This document shows, piece after piece, positions 51,251-59,586 of a stretch of 64,000 bases of DNA (positions within the stretch are counted from its first letter, which is position 1; every line of letters starts with the position of its first letter). Source of the DNA: Candidatus Thorarchaeota archaeon (GTDB lineage: Archaea > Asgardarchaeota > Thorarchaeia > Thorarchaeales > Thorarchaeaceae); the NCBI GenBank assembly GCA_019057475.1, contig DXJO01000006.1, positions 132,984 through 196,983 of the forward strand, in the 5' to 3' direction. The notes beneath the pieces were generated by a model. That model saw only the letters and a list, made by a program, of their open reading frames with translations. It was not told where the DNA came from and made no database searches. Both the position numbers and the translations under genes were made by a program.

Positions 51251-51466
51251 TCACTTTGTGTGCTTAATTTCGAACACTCTTATGTCACGGTCCCCCGTGA
51301 TGACGCTATGCTCTTCATGGGGTTCGAACAATGCAGTATCACTCGGCGCTATTACTAGCGTTTCCACACCATTGTGTTGTGTGCGAATTGATTTCGGAGT
51401 GTTCAGTGTAAAATACTCTGAATCCATAGAAGAGTGTCTTAACAAGAAAACATTATCAGGTATCAC
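51251..51466 (-). CDS. Possible small beta-rich protein
   Basis: A possible 71-residue protein on the minus strand, starting at GTG 51466 (or 57 residues from ATG 51427). The end of the frame, with IRTQHNGVETLVIAPSDTAL, FEPHEEHSVITGDRDIRVFE and IKHTK, looks like real alternating strands, unlike the first half of the same open frame, which is Arg/Trp/Cys-rich and overlaps the zinc-ribbon gene. It fills an otherwise empty 355-bp gap between the coiled-coil and zinc-ribbon genes. No family recognised. Confidence 0.33.
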   Translation of the reverse strand: MIPDNVFLLRHSSMDSEYFTLNTPKSIRTQHNGVETLVIAPSDTALFEPHEEHSVITGDRDIRVFEIKHTK

Positions 51467-51508
51467 GCATATGGAAACTTGGCCCAGTTGAGGCCATCGG
51501 TGATTCTC

Positions 51509-52444
51509 ATGAGGGAATGTCCCAAATGCGGCAAGGCTAATCAGCCAACACGCAAGTTCTGTATTCGGTGTGCGGCTTCTTTGATTGCACCAAGAAAGCC
51601 AGCGACCATATCTCAGCCGACACCCCTGGCGCCTGCCCCTCCGCCAACACCACAACCGACTGCCCCACCCCAAGCACCTCAAGCGGCTTCAAATCAAGCT
51701 TCAGTGACAACAGGAGATCAATGGGTGCGCCCAAGCGAGATCTCAAGGGACAGGGTAAGAACTGCGACCGGAGCGAAGAGGAAGACTGAACTGGAGAAAG
51801 CACGTGAAGCATTTGAACGAGCAGAAAACGTGGGGATTGATGAAGCTGCGGGCTCAGGTATCGTCGAGTCAAGAATGTTGAGAGCCAGTGAAGTCAGAGA
51901 GCTTTTAGAGCAGACTGCAGAATATTCAGCCTCTGAAGTGCCAGCTCCTACCTTGATGCCGGGCTCGGAACACCTACCTCCAGATGCTGCGTACCTAGCA
52001 GCCCCAGCAATGCCTACTCCAACTGACGTGGAGCATTCGATACTCGGAGCCAAATCTACTCTTGTTGAGCAGCCAGCACCTGCTCCAGCTGAGGTAGCGC
52101 CGCCAATCACTCCGGAGCCTACCCCTGAGGCACCGGTCGCTCCAGCGGCTCCAACAACACCAGCAACTCCTGCACCTTCACTCGCTGGAGGGCCAGAAAA
52201 TGTTACAACTTGCACCACGTGCGGCTCAGTCATCAATGTGGATATGTTCGAGTATCCGAAAGAAGTCTACGGTGCAATGGGTAATGCGAGATTGAAGCAA
52301 GCACGTTTCCTTGTCGTTCAAGGCAAGTATGAAGACGCGCAGCATGTCGTTCGGATCTCAAGGTTTCTCTTCATGAAAGCCGAAGATAAGGATGGTCTTA
52401 CCGAGGTTGGCAAGCTCGTTGATTCCCTGGCGAAAAGACCTTGA
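51509..52444 (+). CDS. Zinc-ribbon protein with proline-rich linker
   Basis: A 311-residue protein. It opens with a zinc ribbon MRECPKCGKANQPTRKFCIR (two CxxC motifs), then a Pro/Ala/Gln-rich disordered stretch, a helical segment (about 85-135), a second long Pro/Ala/Thr-rich linker, and a C-terminal domain of about 85 residues with CTTCGSVINVDM and helices that look TPR-like (RLKQARFLVVQGKYEDAQHV). It precedes two small GTPase genes on the same strand (42 bp), so it might be an adaptor for them. ATG 51509 starts at the ribbon; an upstream in-frame TTG is unsupported. Confidence 0.7.
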   Translation: MRECPKCGKANQPTRKFCIRCAASLIAPRKPATISQPTPLAPAPPPTPQPTAPPQAPQAASNQASVTTGDQWVRPSEISRDRVRTATGAKRKTELEKAREAFERAENVGIDEAAGSGIVESRMLRASEVRELLEQTAEYSASEVPAPTLMPGSEHLPPDAAYLAAPAMPTPTDVEHSILGAKSTLVEQPAPAPAEVAPPITPEPTPEAPVAPAAPTTPATPAPSLAGGPENVTTCTTCGSVINVDMFEYPKEVYGAMGNARLKQARFLVVQGKYEDAQHVVRISRFLFMKAEDKDGLTEVGKLVDSLAKRP

Positions 52445-52486
52445 TTTCGAACCATGTGCCACTGCTATGTCAGCTAGTGGTATTTA

Positions 52487-53098
52487 GTGGCGATAGTGTT
52501 ATTAGATGAGTGCCATTCAGGTGTAAATAATTGGCTCAACCTGTGGAGAGTAGACGCCCTGTCAGAGAATATCGCCTACCTGAAAAAGCTTGTTTTCTTA
52601 GGGGAAGGAGCTGTTGGAAAAACTTCACTTGTCGGGCGCTACGTCTATGATTCCTTCGAAGGTGATTATCTTGCAACTATCGGCACTGACATCCATGTCA
52701 AGATGATTCAGGTCGAAGATGATGTTCTTGTCAAGCTGGTTATTTGGGACATAGCTGGTCAGGACGACTTTGCACAGTTACGCAAGGCTTACTACGTAAA
52801 CTCGAGCGGCGCGTTCTTCGTCTTCGACACAACTCGACCTGAAACGATAGAGCGTGTTGACGAATGGATTGATGCTCTCTATGACGTCACAGGGGAAATT
52901 CCGTTGGTCTTGCTTGAGAACAAGGTTGATCTTGAAACAGCGATATCCAAGGAGAACATCAAGAAACTCGTTCATAAGTACAAGGTAGATTTGATACGAA
53001 CGAGTGCAAAAGAGGATACGAATGTTGAAAAGGCATTCAAGAAGATGACCAAAGAAATCCTCAGGCGTGCTCGTATACAAAGGCGCAAACCGATTTAG
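52487..53098 (+). CDS. Rab/Ras-like small GTPase (first of tandem pair)
   Basis: A GTPase of about 175-203 residues. G1 is GEGAVGKTSL, G2 Thr lies in YLATIGTDIHV, G3 is WDIAGQDDF, G4 is ENKVDL and G5 is TSAKEDTNV. The catalytic Gln after DIAG is retained, as in Ras/Rab. The C-terminus is basic (ILRRARIQRRKP) and lacks a prenylation Cys, so membrane attachment would need another partner. No ATG lies before the domain; GTG 52487 or 52496 are possible starts. The downstream neighbour is a close paralogue. Confidence 0.88.
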   Translation: MAIVLLDECHSGVNNWLNLWRVDALSENIAYLKKLVFLGEGAVGKTSLVGRYVYDSFEGDYLATIGTDIHVKMIQVEDDVLVKLVIWDIAGQDDFAQLRKAYYVNSSGAFFVFDTTRPETIERVDEWIDALYDVTGEIPLVLLENKVDLETAISKENIKKLVHKYKVDLIRTSAKEDTNVEKAFKKMTKEILRRARIQRRKPI

Positions 53099-53138
53099 CA
53101 TTCGGGGGATATACAACAGATATCGGAGGCTGAAGAAT

Positions 53139-53675
53139 ATGACCAAAGCCACTGCTGATTTCATTCATAAACTGGTTTTCCTGGGGGACTCTTCTGTGGG
53201 CAAGACATCTCTGGTCCAACGATACGTCTACAACAGCTTGGATCCGAACATAGGGCGGACAATAGGTGCCATGCTCCACGTGAAGATAGTGCAGTATGAG
53301 GATGCTTTGCACAAGCTGGTGATCTGGGATCTTGGAGGACAACAGTCATTCCACGTCTTACGAGAGCAGTACTGTGCACAGGCTTCTGGAGCCTTCTTTG
53401 TCATGGACAGGACACGCCCTGACACGTTGGAAAGCATTGACTCCTGGCTTGGTGACCTGTACAATGCCGCTGGAAAGGTTCCTGTTGTCGTGGTGGAGAA
53501 CAAGGTCGACTTGGAGCCGGCAATTTCGCATGACAAAATAGTTCAGGAAGTTGAATCAAGAGGGCACAAACTGATAACAACAAGCGCGCTTGAAAATCGC
53601 AACGTCAACCAAGCATTCACAGAGCTTCTTGTTGAGGTTGCTAAGAAAACCAGAGAGAAAGAAACAATCATTTGA
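53139..53675 (+). CDS. Rab/Ras-like small GTPase (second of tandem pair)
   Basis: A 178-residue GTPase. G1 is GDSSVGKTSL, G2 Thr lies in NIGRTIGAMLHV, G3 is WDLGGQQSF (with Gly-Gly-Gln as in Arf/Rag-like proteins, unlike Ala-Gly-Gln in its neighbour), G4 is ENKVDL and G5 is TSALENRNV. GGAGG at 53125-53129, nine nt before ATG 53139, fixes the start. It has no lipid-attachment signal. The gene follows the first GTPase by 40 bp; the pair likely arose by duplication, and their switch regions have since diverged. Confidence 0.92.
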   Translation: MTKATADFIHKLVFLGDSSVGKTSLVQRYVYNSLDPNIGRTIGAMLHVKIVQYEDALHKLVIWDLGGQQSFHVLREQYCAQASGAFFVMDRTRPDTLESIDSWLGDLYNAAGKVPVVVVENKVDLEPAISHDKIVQEVESRGHKLITTSALENRNVNQAFTELLVEVAKKTREKETII

Positions 53676-53843
53676 AGCTCAAGCAGTTCACTCTCTTCTG
53701 TAGATACATGGCAGAGTCACGCATCTGGATACTTGCGGTTTCAGAAGCCTTACAGTAATTGCAAATGTTCTACAATGAAGCATATGTATCATATGACGAA
53801 GCATTATAGCAATAGATTGTAATAGTACAGCCTGAGGGGGGAG

Positions 53844-53893
53844 TTCCCTAGTAGGGGACACGGAGCGGCGGTAGCGCCACCATCGTCGCTCCG
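53844..53893. other. GC-rich folded element in non-coding region
   Basis: Two hairpins are visible: TTCCCT/AGGGGA with loop AGT (53844-53858), and CGGAGCG (53861-53867) pairing with CGCTCCG (53887-53893) around an inner hairpin GGCG-GTAG-CGCC. The stretch is far richer in GC than the AT-rich flanks. It lies in a 306-bp gap (53676-53981) between a GTPase gene and the PhoU-like gene. It could be a small RNA, a terminator for the GTPases or a leader. No T-tract follows closely. Confidence 0.5.
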
Positions 53894-53897
53894 GCGA

Positions 53898-53907
53898 TTA
53901 ATTTATC
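53898..53907 (+). promoter_or_regulatory. TATA-like box for the AbrB-PhoU gene
   Basis: TTAATTTATC lies about 26 bp before the inverted repeat at 53933 and 75 bp before the ATG at 53982. The predicted transcription start is near 53930. Confidence 0.4.
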
Positions 53908-53932
53908 TCTTAGCAAGACCTAACCAATACAA

Positions 53933-53970
53933 GTGCAAACCATTTGTTTCATATGACGCATCGTTTGCAC
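53933..53970. promoter_or_regulatory. Perfect inverted repeat, candidate operator of the PhoU-like gene
   Basis: GTGCAAAC at 53933-53940 and GTTTGCAC at 53963-53970 are perfect 8-bp inverted copies separated by 22 bp. They lie at or just after the predicted transcription start, 12 bp before the ATG at 53982. The 3-turn spacing suits a dimer bound on one DNA face. A related direct motif CATATGACG occurs between the arms and also near 53790, so a shared recognition word may be present. Confidence 0.5.
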
Positions 53971-53981
53971 ACCTGCGGTCC

Positions 53982-55034
53982 ATGCAATTAGGTGGCTTTG
54001 TGTTGATAACGACTCGAAAACTCAATAGAGTACGTAATTCGCTCTATGTTTATCTGCCGAAACAGTGGTGTTCCGACTACAACCTGACAAGCGATTCGGA
54101 GGTTCGCATTCAAGAGGGCGCGGACGGTACGCTTATGATATCGCCCACTTCCACGAAACCCAAGGAGAGGGATTATCTTCGATTTCAGATAGATGATGTG
54201 ATCAAGGACCAAATCGAGAACTTGTTGGTCGGAGCGTATATAGTGGGGGTGCAAGGACTCAATATCGGCACGTCCAAGCCTCTGGATATGAAGACCCGCG
54301 AAAGAATAAGTAGTTGGATCAGGAAGCTGCCAGGTTTCGAGATTCTGGACGAGCATGAGAAGAGCGTTACAATTAATGACACAAGCGAGAAGCAGTTCGT
54401 ACTACCTGTGTTGAGACGACAATTCTCCACAACAAAATACATGCTCGGGGGTCTCCTGCGGGCTCTGGAAACTGGCGAAACAGAGGAGACCTCTAGAATC
54501 GTAAGCCGGGATGATGATGTTGACCGTCATCGATACTTCGTTGAGCGGCTCTGCCACATTGCCCTGCACGACCCTGCCTACGCGCGCCGGATTTCAATAA
54601 CAACCTCTGATTGTCTTCACTTTAGTCTTGCGGCGAAGTACATCGAAAGAATAGCTGACCATGTGTGTGGTGCTATTGCCGAAATAGCTAACGTTGAGGA
54701 AGTCGATCCGTTTCTTGCTAAGTCAGGCAAAGCCCTCGCGAAAGCTTATGATGAAGCAACTCATACATTCTTCAGTTCCGAGGCAAATCGGGGGGATAAA
54801 CGTCGAACAGCCCTCACAAAAGCATCTAGAGAAGCATTCGAAGCGTTGATCAGTGCCAAACGGATGTCAGTAAGGCTCTCTAAGCGAGAAACCTCAAAGA
54901 GAAGCTACGGACCACATGAGGCTCTAATTCTATTCCACATGGAGAGAATAGCATCCTATTGCAGCGACATTGGAGAGGTTGCAATCAATCGAATCATCGA
55001 GAAACGAATCCATGGGCCGTCGATAGTGGAGTGA
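53982..55034 (+). CDS. AbrB-PhoU-type regulator
   Basis: A 350-residue archaeal protein. Residues 10-55 are a SpoVT/AbrB-like DNA-binding domain (LNRVRNSLYVYLPKQWCSDY, then SEVRIQEGADGTLMISP). The rest is a PhoU-like helical domain (RFQIDDVIKDQIENLLVGAY; LAAKYIERIADHVCGAIAE with the ExxxD-type metal helix; SREAFEALISAKRMSV; HMERIASYCSDIGEVAINR). The protein probably controls phosphate uptake genes, and here may bind its own operator. No phosphate transporter lies in the window. It is followed 5 bp later by a DNA methyltransferase gene. Confidence 0.85.
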   Translation: MQLGGFVLITTRKLNRVRNSLYVYLPKQWCSDYNLTSDSEVRIQEGADGTLMISPTSTKPKERDYLRFQIDDVIKDQIENLLVGAYIVGVQGLNIGTSKPLDMKTRERISSWIRKLPGFEILDEHEKSVTINDTSEKQFVLPVLRRQFSTTKYMLGGLLRALETGETEETSRIVSRDDDVDRHRYFVERLCHIALHDPAYARRISITTSDCLHFSLAAKYIERIADHVCGAIAEIANVEEVDPFLAKSGKALAKAYDEATHTFFSSEANRGDKRRTALTKASREAFEALISAKRMSVRLSKRETSKRSYGPHEALILFHMERIASYCSDIGEVAINRIIEKRIHGPSIVE

Positions 55035-55039
55035 TTGTA

Positions 55040-55885
55040 ATGGTTACCGACAGCTCAAAATCAAAGCACCTCAACGAACTAAATGGCAAGGACTGGGTCA
55101 AATCTACCAAGTCTTGGTTTGTTGTAAATCCTAGGCCGCGCAGGAAGGCACAGAAGAACCATCCTGCGAAATTTCCTGAAGAGCTTGTCAGTCGCTTTGT
55201 GCAGTTTTTTACCCAACCTGACGCATGGGTGATTGACCCTTTCGCCGGCGTAGGAAGTACATCCGTGGCTTGTGGTCAGCTCGAAAGGAACTCCGTAGGA
55301 ATTGAGCTAATGCCTGAATTCGTTGAGATAGGTCTCGAGGCTCTCAAAGCGACATCCATTGGCACTGAACACCATTTAATTGTGGGAGATTCTACTAAGA
55401 TAGATAGTGTACTTGCTGAGCACTTCGGCGACGATTTACCGGTATTTGATTTCCTGATAACGTCACCCCCGTATTGGAATATGCTGCGCAAGTCGCGTGG
55501 AGGGAATGAAACAGTTCACAAAGAGAGAGAGGCCAAAGGACTCAAGCAGTACTACAGCGATTCGAATCTGGATATTGGTAACATAAACTCGTACGAGAGC
55601 TACATCGAATCTGTTGGCCGAGTATTGGATGGTGTCCGTCCGTTCCTTTCTGACGGAGCGTATCTCGCGGTTGTTGCTCAAAACATGCGTGACGTTGATG
55701 GGATTATGCGACCCATTGCGTGGGACCTTGCACGCAGACTGTCTCACACCTACGAACTGAAACAGGAACAGATCTGGTGTCAGGATAACAAGCGCCTAGG
55801 TTGTTGGGGATTTCCCACTACCTATGTTTCGAACGTACACCACCATTACTGCCTTGTGCTCCAAAAAGCAAAAGCGAAAACCTAA
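55040..55885 (+). CDS. Solitary DNA methyltransferase (N4/N6 type)
   Basis: A 281-residue amino-methyltransferase acting on exocyclic amines of A or C in DNA. Motif I is IDPFAGVGSTSVACG, and the catalytic motif IV is ITSPPYWNM. Motif I precedes motif IV, so the order is that of the gamma-like class. The N-terminus includes HPAKFPEELVSRFVQFF, typical of the N6_N4_Mtase family. No restriction enzyme gene is nearby. GGAG at 55028-55031 is 8 nt before ATG 55040, and the stop of the PhoU gene is only 5 bp upstream, so the two are co-transcribed. Confidence 0.88.
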   Translation: MVTDSSKSKHLNELNGKDWVKSTKSWFVVNPRPRRKAQKNHPAKFPEELVSRFVQFFTQPDAWVIDPFAGVGSTSVACGQLERNSVGIELMPEFVEIGLEALKATSIGTEHHLIVGDSTKIDSVLAEHFGDDLPVFDFLITSPPYWNMLRKSRGGNETVHKEREAKGLKQYYSDSNLDIGNINSYESYIESVGRVLDGVRPFLSDGAYLAVVAQNMRDVDGIMRPIAWDLARRLSHTYELKQEQIWCQDNKRLGCWGFPTTYVSNVHHHYCLVLQKAKAKT

Positions 55886-55952
55886 GAGGAAATCTCTCAA
55901 AGCGGAGTCAGCCATCTCACATTTGTAATGGCGTAGGGAGAGGAGAATCACA

Positions 55953-58646
55953 ATGTTCAAACACGGTCGCCACCTCATCTGTTCGCTTCTAATTCTGTCT
56001 ATTGTTGTGTCTGCAAGTCCATTATGGAACGAGGCACATGTTGCTTCAAATCATATTCAAACATCGTTCACGCCTGCAGATTTCGCTTGGGAAACGTTCT
56101 CTAGGGACATGAACGTCACAACATTTGTTTCACCGGATGGCAGTCGCGATGAGATTTGGCACCTATTGCAGAGTGCTCAGGACAGCATCTACGTTGAGAT
56201 TTATGGTATTAACAATCCCTACATTCTTGACCTCATCCACGAGCTGCATGATTCAAAACCAATGCTGGAGATGAAATTCCTCCTAGGGTGGAACAGCTTG
56301 GGATATTACAGTCCAAATGATTACGTGGCAAATAACCTTACAGAGCTCGGCTATCCCGTCAGATGGACCAATGATACAGAGTTCACCTATGCTCATCAGA
56401 AATTCTTCATCATCGACAACATAACTACTGTGGTACATTCTGGCAACTGGGCAAAGACTAGCTTTCCAGAGGATGGTAAGAAAGCCAATCGTGAGTGGAG
56501 CATTGCTATGACTGACTTGGTCATTACAGAGTACTACCGTTCAGTATTTGATTATGATTGGGGGAACGGGATAGACTATGATCCAGTGATTCACGGCACA
56601 GGCGAGCCTCTTGTGTACACTGAAGCCTCCAGCACCTATCATCGACCATTCAATGAATCTGGGCACTTTAGCGGCACAATGAATGTAACACCCATAGTCA
56701 GTCCGGAAACCAGTCTGCAGGGAATTCTTTACTGCATAGACAGCGCAAAGGTCACATTAGACATCCAAATCCCCTACTTCACAAGCTATGGTGATGCAGG
56801 AGCAGTCGATGATGTCGTGGATGCCATCATCGCAGCAAAAGAACGAGGCGTGACTGTACGAGTGATTACTGAAGAGGGGCAAAAGGATAATGATGCAGTT
56901 GCTGCTGACCTAATGGCCTACGACATTCCTGTTATCTGGCAAGATGAGCGATGGTTTACTGCACAGCACAACAAGGGCATCATCGTTGATGGCCGCATGG
57001 TACTCATCAGCAGAATAAACTACAGCGACGGCAGCATTACTGCCAACCGTGAAGCAGGAGTAATTATCCTACACGAGGGCATTGCTCAATGGTACCAAGA
57101 GATTTACGACTTCGACTGGGGTTTGGGTGATTGTGATGTCATGGAGGAAGTCAATCTCTATTGGGAGCCAAACATACCCAAAGATGACGCAATAATCAAT
57201 GTAACAGTATACACACAGAAGCTGTATTCAGATGTTACCGAGGTCAAACTCGGTGTTAGAATCGCTGAGGGGGGCTGGATCAACCACACTATCACAGCCA
57301 ATGTCTTTCCGTCAGCAGAAGGTCAATATGAGAACTACTACCATGAAATTGCCGCTCAGCCAAACTTCACGAATATATCTGTGCAAGCCTTCGTTGAAGC
57401 TCTTGGGGTTTGGCACACTGGTGTAGAAATGCAGATACGCGTCCTCAACGAAATCGATTACACCTTCACGATTGATAGTCCTGAGGACATGGAATACGAA
57501 GCAGGTAGCATTGGACATTCAATAACGTGGTCACCGATTTCGTACAAAGCCCATAGTTACGAAGTTTACAGAAATGGCACAGAGGTAGCCTCCGGCAATT
57601 GGAATGGCTCGCCAATCACTGTTTCAATTGATGGATTATTTGCGAATCTGTATAACTTCACACTCAATGTGACTGATACTGAGGGACTATCCCGATACGA
57701 TACGGTGTATGTGCGTACACATCCATCGATTGACCCAACAATAACTGCGCCTGCAGATATGGGGTACGAGTACGGTTCTTCAGGACATTTCTTGGAGTGG
57801 GAGTCATACGATTTATACCCGAACTCGTATCAGGTATACCGCAACGGGACGCTTCACCTCTCTGGTAACTGGAGCGGAGCGAGTATTGTGGTTCAGGTTG
57901 ATGGTCTAGACCTTGCGATGTTCAACTACACTCTCATCGTTTTCGATGATTCAAGCAATTCAGCAAAAAGCACAGTCTGGGTTACTGTTGTTGATACAAC
58001 CAGTCCCACAATCAATCATCCCTCAGACTCTGAGGTCGAGGTTGGTACTTCAGGGAATCTGATTACATGGTCACCTGGAGACCTTCTTCCTTCTTCATAT
58101 GAGATACTGCGAAACGGAGCCGTCCTGTATTCAGGAATTTGGACAGGATCAAGCATTGTGATAAACGTAGACGGATTGGCCCTTGGATTATTCAACTATA
58201 CAGTGCAAGTTTCTGATACCAGTGGAAACACTGCTACGGATACTGTCTTCGTAACTGTGATTGACACCACTAGTCCAAGCATCAATGGTCCCGCAGCCAC
58301 TGACTATCTCTACGACAGTACGGGTAACTCCATTGTCTGGGTCGGGTCAGACATCCTCCCGATGTCATATCAAATCCTCAGAAACGGAGCTGTTATTGAT
58401 AGTGGAATCTGGGATGGGTCTGACATCACTATTTCGATTGACGGTCTAGAACCGGGAGAGTACAATTTCACAATTGCTGTTATAGACACGAGTGGGAACA
58501 CAGCAACACACACCACAATTGTAACTGTAACCCAACCGCTTGATGTCGTTGGAATGCTACTTGAGAATTGGGCGATTCTCGTAACAGCGGTTTCAGTGCT
58601 CGCCTTTGTGATTCTTGGGTCTCGCGTATGTCGATCTAAACGATGA
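55953..58646 (+). CDS. Exported phospholipase-D-like protein with four Ig-like repeats
   Basis: An 897-residue surface enzyme. Signal peptide (CSLLILSIVVSASPLW) is followed by two phospholipase D domains: first HKD motif HQKFFIIDN (at about 148), second HNKGIIVDG (at about 340), each with H-x-K-x4-D. A linker beta-domain follows (about 410-500), then four repeats of about 90 residues (505-865) ending in DTSGNTATDTVFVTV-type strands, and a C-terminal membrane helix (VSVLAFVILGSRVC) with a basic tail. The enzyme probably cleaves phospholipids, nucleic acid or another phosphodiester outside the cell and is fixed by its C-terminal anchor. It is monocistronic. Confidence 0.9.
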   Translation: MFKHGRHLICSLLILSIVVSASPLWNEAHVASNHIQTSFTPADFAWETFSRDMNVTTFVSPDGSRDEIWHLLQSAQDSIYVEIYGINNPYILDLIHELHDSKPMLEMKFLLGWNSLGYYSPNDYVANNLTELGYPVRWTNDTEFTYAHQKFFIIDNITTVVHSGNWAKTSFPEDGKKANREWSIAMTDLVITEYYRSVFDYDWGNGIDYDPVIHGTGEPLVYTEASSTYHRPFNESGHFSGTMNVTPIVSPETSLQGILYCIDSAKVTLDIQIPYFTSYGDAGAVDDVVDAIIAAKERGVTVRVITEEGQKDNDAVAADLMAYDIPVIWQDERWFTAQHNKGIIVDGRMVLISRINYSDGSITANREAGVIILHEGIAQWYQEIYDFDWGLGDCDVMEEVNLYWEPNIPKDDAIINVTVYTQKLYSDVTEVKLGVRIAEGGWINHTITANVFPSAEGQYENYYHEIAAQPNFTNISVQAFVEALGVWHTGVEMQIRVLNEIDYTFTIDSPEDMEYEAGSIGHSITWSPISYKAHSYEVYRNGTEVASGNWNGSPITVSIDGLFANLYNFTLNVTDTEGLSRYDTVYVRTHPSIDPTITAPADMGYEYGSSGHFLEWESYDLYPNSYQVYRNGTLHLSGNWSGASIVVQVDGLDLAMFNYTLIVFDDSSNSAKSTVWVTVVDTTSPTINHPSDSEVEVGTSGNLITWSPGDLLPSSYEILRNGAVLYSGIWTGSSIVINVDGLALGLFNYTVQVSDTSGNTATDTVFVTVIDTTSPSINGPAATDYLYDSTGNSIVWVGSDILPMSYQILRNGAVIDSGIWDGSDITISIDGLEPGEYNFTIAVIDTSGNTATHTTIVTVTQPLDVVGMLLENWAILVTAVSVLAFVILGSRVCRSKR
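57466..58536 (+). repeat. Four tandem Ig-like repeat modules (coding)
   Basis: Four copies of about 90 codons with the pattern EYxxGSxGHxITW...SYxVYRNGT...SGxWxGSxIxVxVDGL...YNFTxxVxDTSGNTAxDTVxVTV. Copies 3 and 4 share strong similarity (for example 'DTTSP', 'RNGAV', 'DTSGNTAT'), suggesting recent duplication. Similar modules are found on secreted proteins of many archaea. Confidence 0.75.
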
Positions 58647-58704
58647 GCATTGCACTCATGTCCACTTCAGACCATTCATATACTAAGAATCGAAGCCAAA
58701 CGTT

Positions 58705-59586
58705 ATGCCTGAACAGTTTCGAAACCTCCAACTTTCGGATGAGAGATCAGTTAGAGAGCTCTGTAAGGACATCTGGGAAGGTAACGACTATGTACCTGAT
58801 CGCTTCTCCAGCTGGATTAGGGAGGATAATTCTAATCCGATTGGTCTCTTTATTGATGGGGAACTTGTTGCCTTAGGGAATCTTGCAGCCGCTCCTGACT
58901 CTCCTGTTGCTTGGATTAAGGGACTTAGGGTGAACACGAGCCGCCAACACGAAGGTCATGGGACAAAACTGGTTGAACATATGATCAACCTGGCGAAGAA
59001 AAGGGGCATCAAGAAGCTCAGATACGCCACAGGCTCAAGAAACGAGCATTCAGTTCATCTGGCCAAGAACTTAGGTTTCTCGGTAGCCAACAGTATTGGC
59101 TACTTTCGATTATCCAACCCCTATCCTCAGCACCCAACGCCCAGCCCTGTAACAGTCCCGCTTGCGGTCGATTCCGAACGTCTTCACGAAGTGCTGTCTT
59201 CTACTCCCGAGCTTGTGGAGTCAGGAACATTGCCGCTTCTCTGGGAGTTCGAAGACAAGGAACTTGAAGGTCTCGCAAGGCTTGGAAATAGGACTGAGTT
59301 CAAGTTGATTGTGGGCGACGAGGGAAATGCAAAAGGGCTATTCTACGGAGCATCGGTCGAGAGGAATGGATCAAAGACTGTGACATACTCCGTATTCGCG
59401 ACAGACAGGGGTGTCTTCATAGACATCATGGCTCGGATACTTGAAGAGCTTGACAACTCGGGTGCGGATCGGGCGGCCTTCTTCCTTGGACCTCGTGCCA
59501 CAGAGTGGGCACCGAGCCTGCTAATCGTTCCGGATGACTATTTGGACCGACGCTACCTACTTCTGGAGCGCGGCCTTGAAGGTTAG
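58705..59586 (+). CDS. GNAT-family acetyltransferase with a second domain
   Basis: A 293-residue protein. Residues 5-145 form a GNAT acetyltransferase domain: the acetyl-CoA loop is INTSRQHEGHGTKLVEHMIN-like (RQHEGHGTKLVEHMI, with Q-x3-G-x-G/A), then KKLRYATGSRNEHSVHLAKNLGF and VANSIGYFRL. Residues 160-293 look like a partly degenerate second GNAT or regulatory domain (TVTYSVFATDRGVFIDIMAR; RRYLLLERGL). The substrate is unknown. The stop codon adjoins the 3' end of the convergent gene. Confidence 0.82.
   Translation: MPEQFRNLQLSDERSVRELCKDIWEGNDYVPDRFSSWIREDNSNPIGLFIDGELVALGNLAAAPDSPVAWIKGLRVNTSRQHEGHGTKLVEHMINLAKKRGIKKLRYATGSRNEHSVHLAKNLGFSVANSIGYFRLSNPYPQHPTPSPVTVPLAVDSERLHEVLSSTPELVESGTLPLLWEFEDKELEGLARLGNRTEFKLIVGDEGNAKGLFYGASVERNGSKTVTYSVFATDRGVFIDIMARILEELDNSGADRAAFFLGPRATEWAPSLLIVPDDYLDRRYLLLERGLEG

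Noticed and set aside
51718..52236. 172-codon minus-strand frame rich in Gly/Ala/Ser/Val
   Set aside because: Complement of the Pro/Ala/Thr-rich linker of the zinc-ribbon protein.
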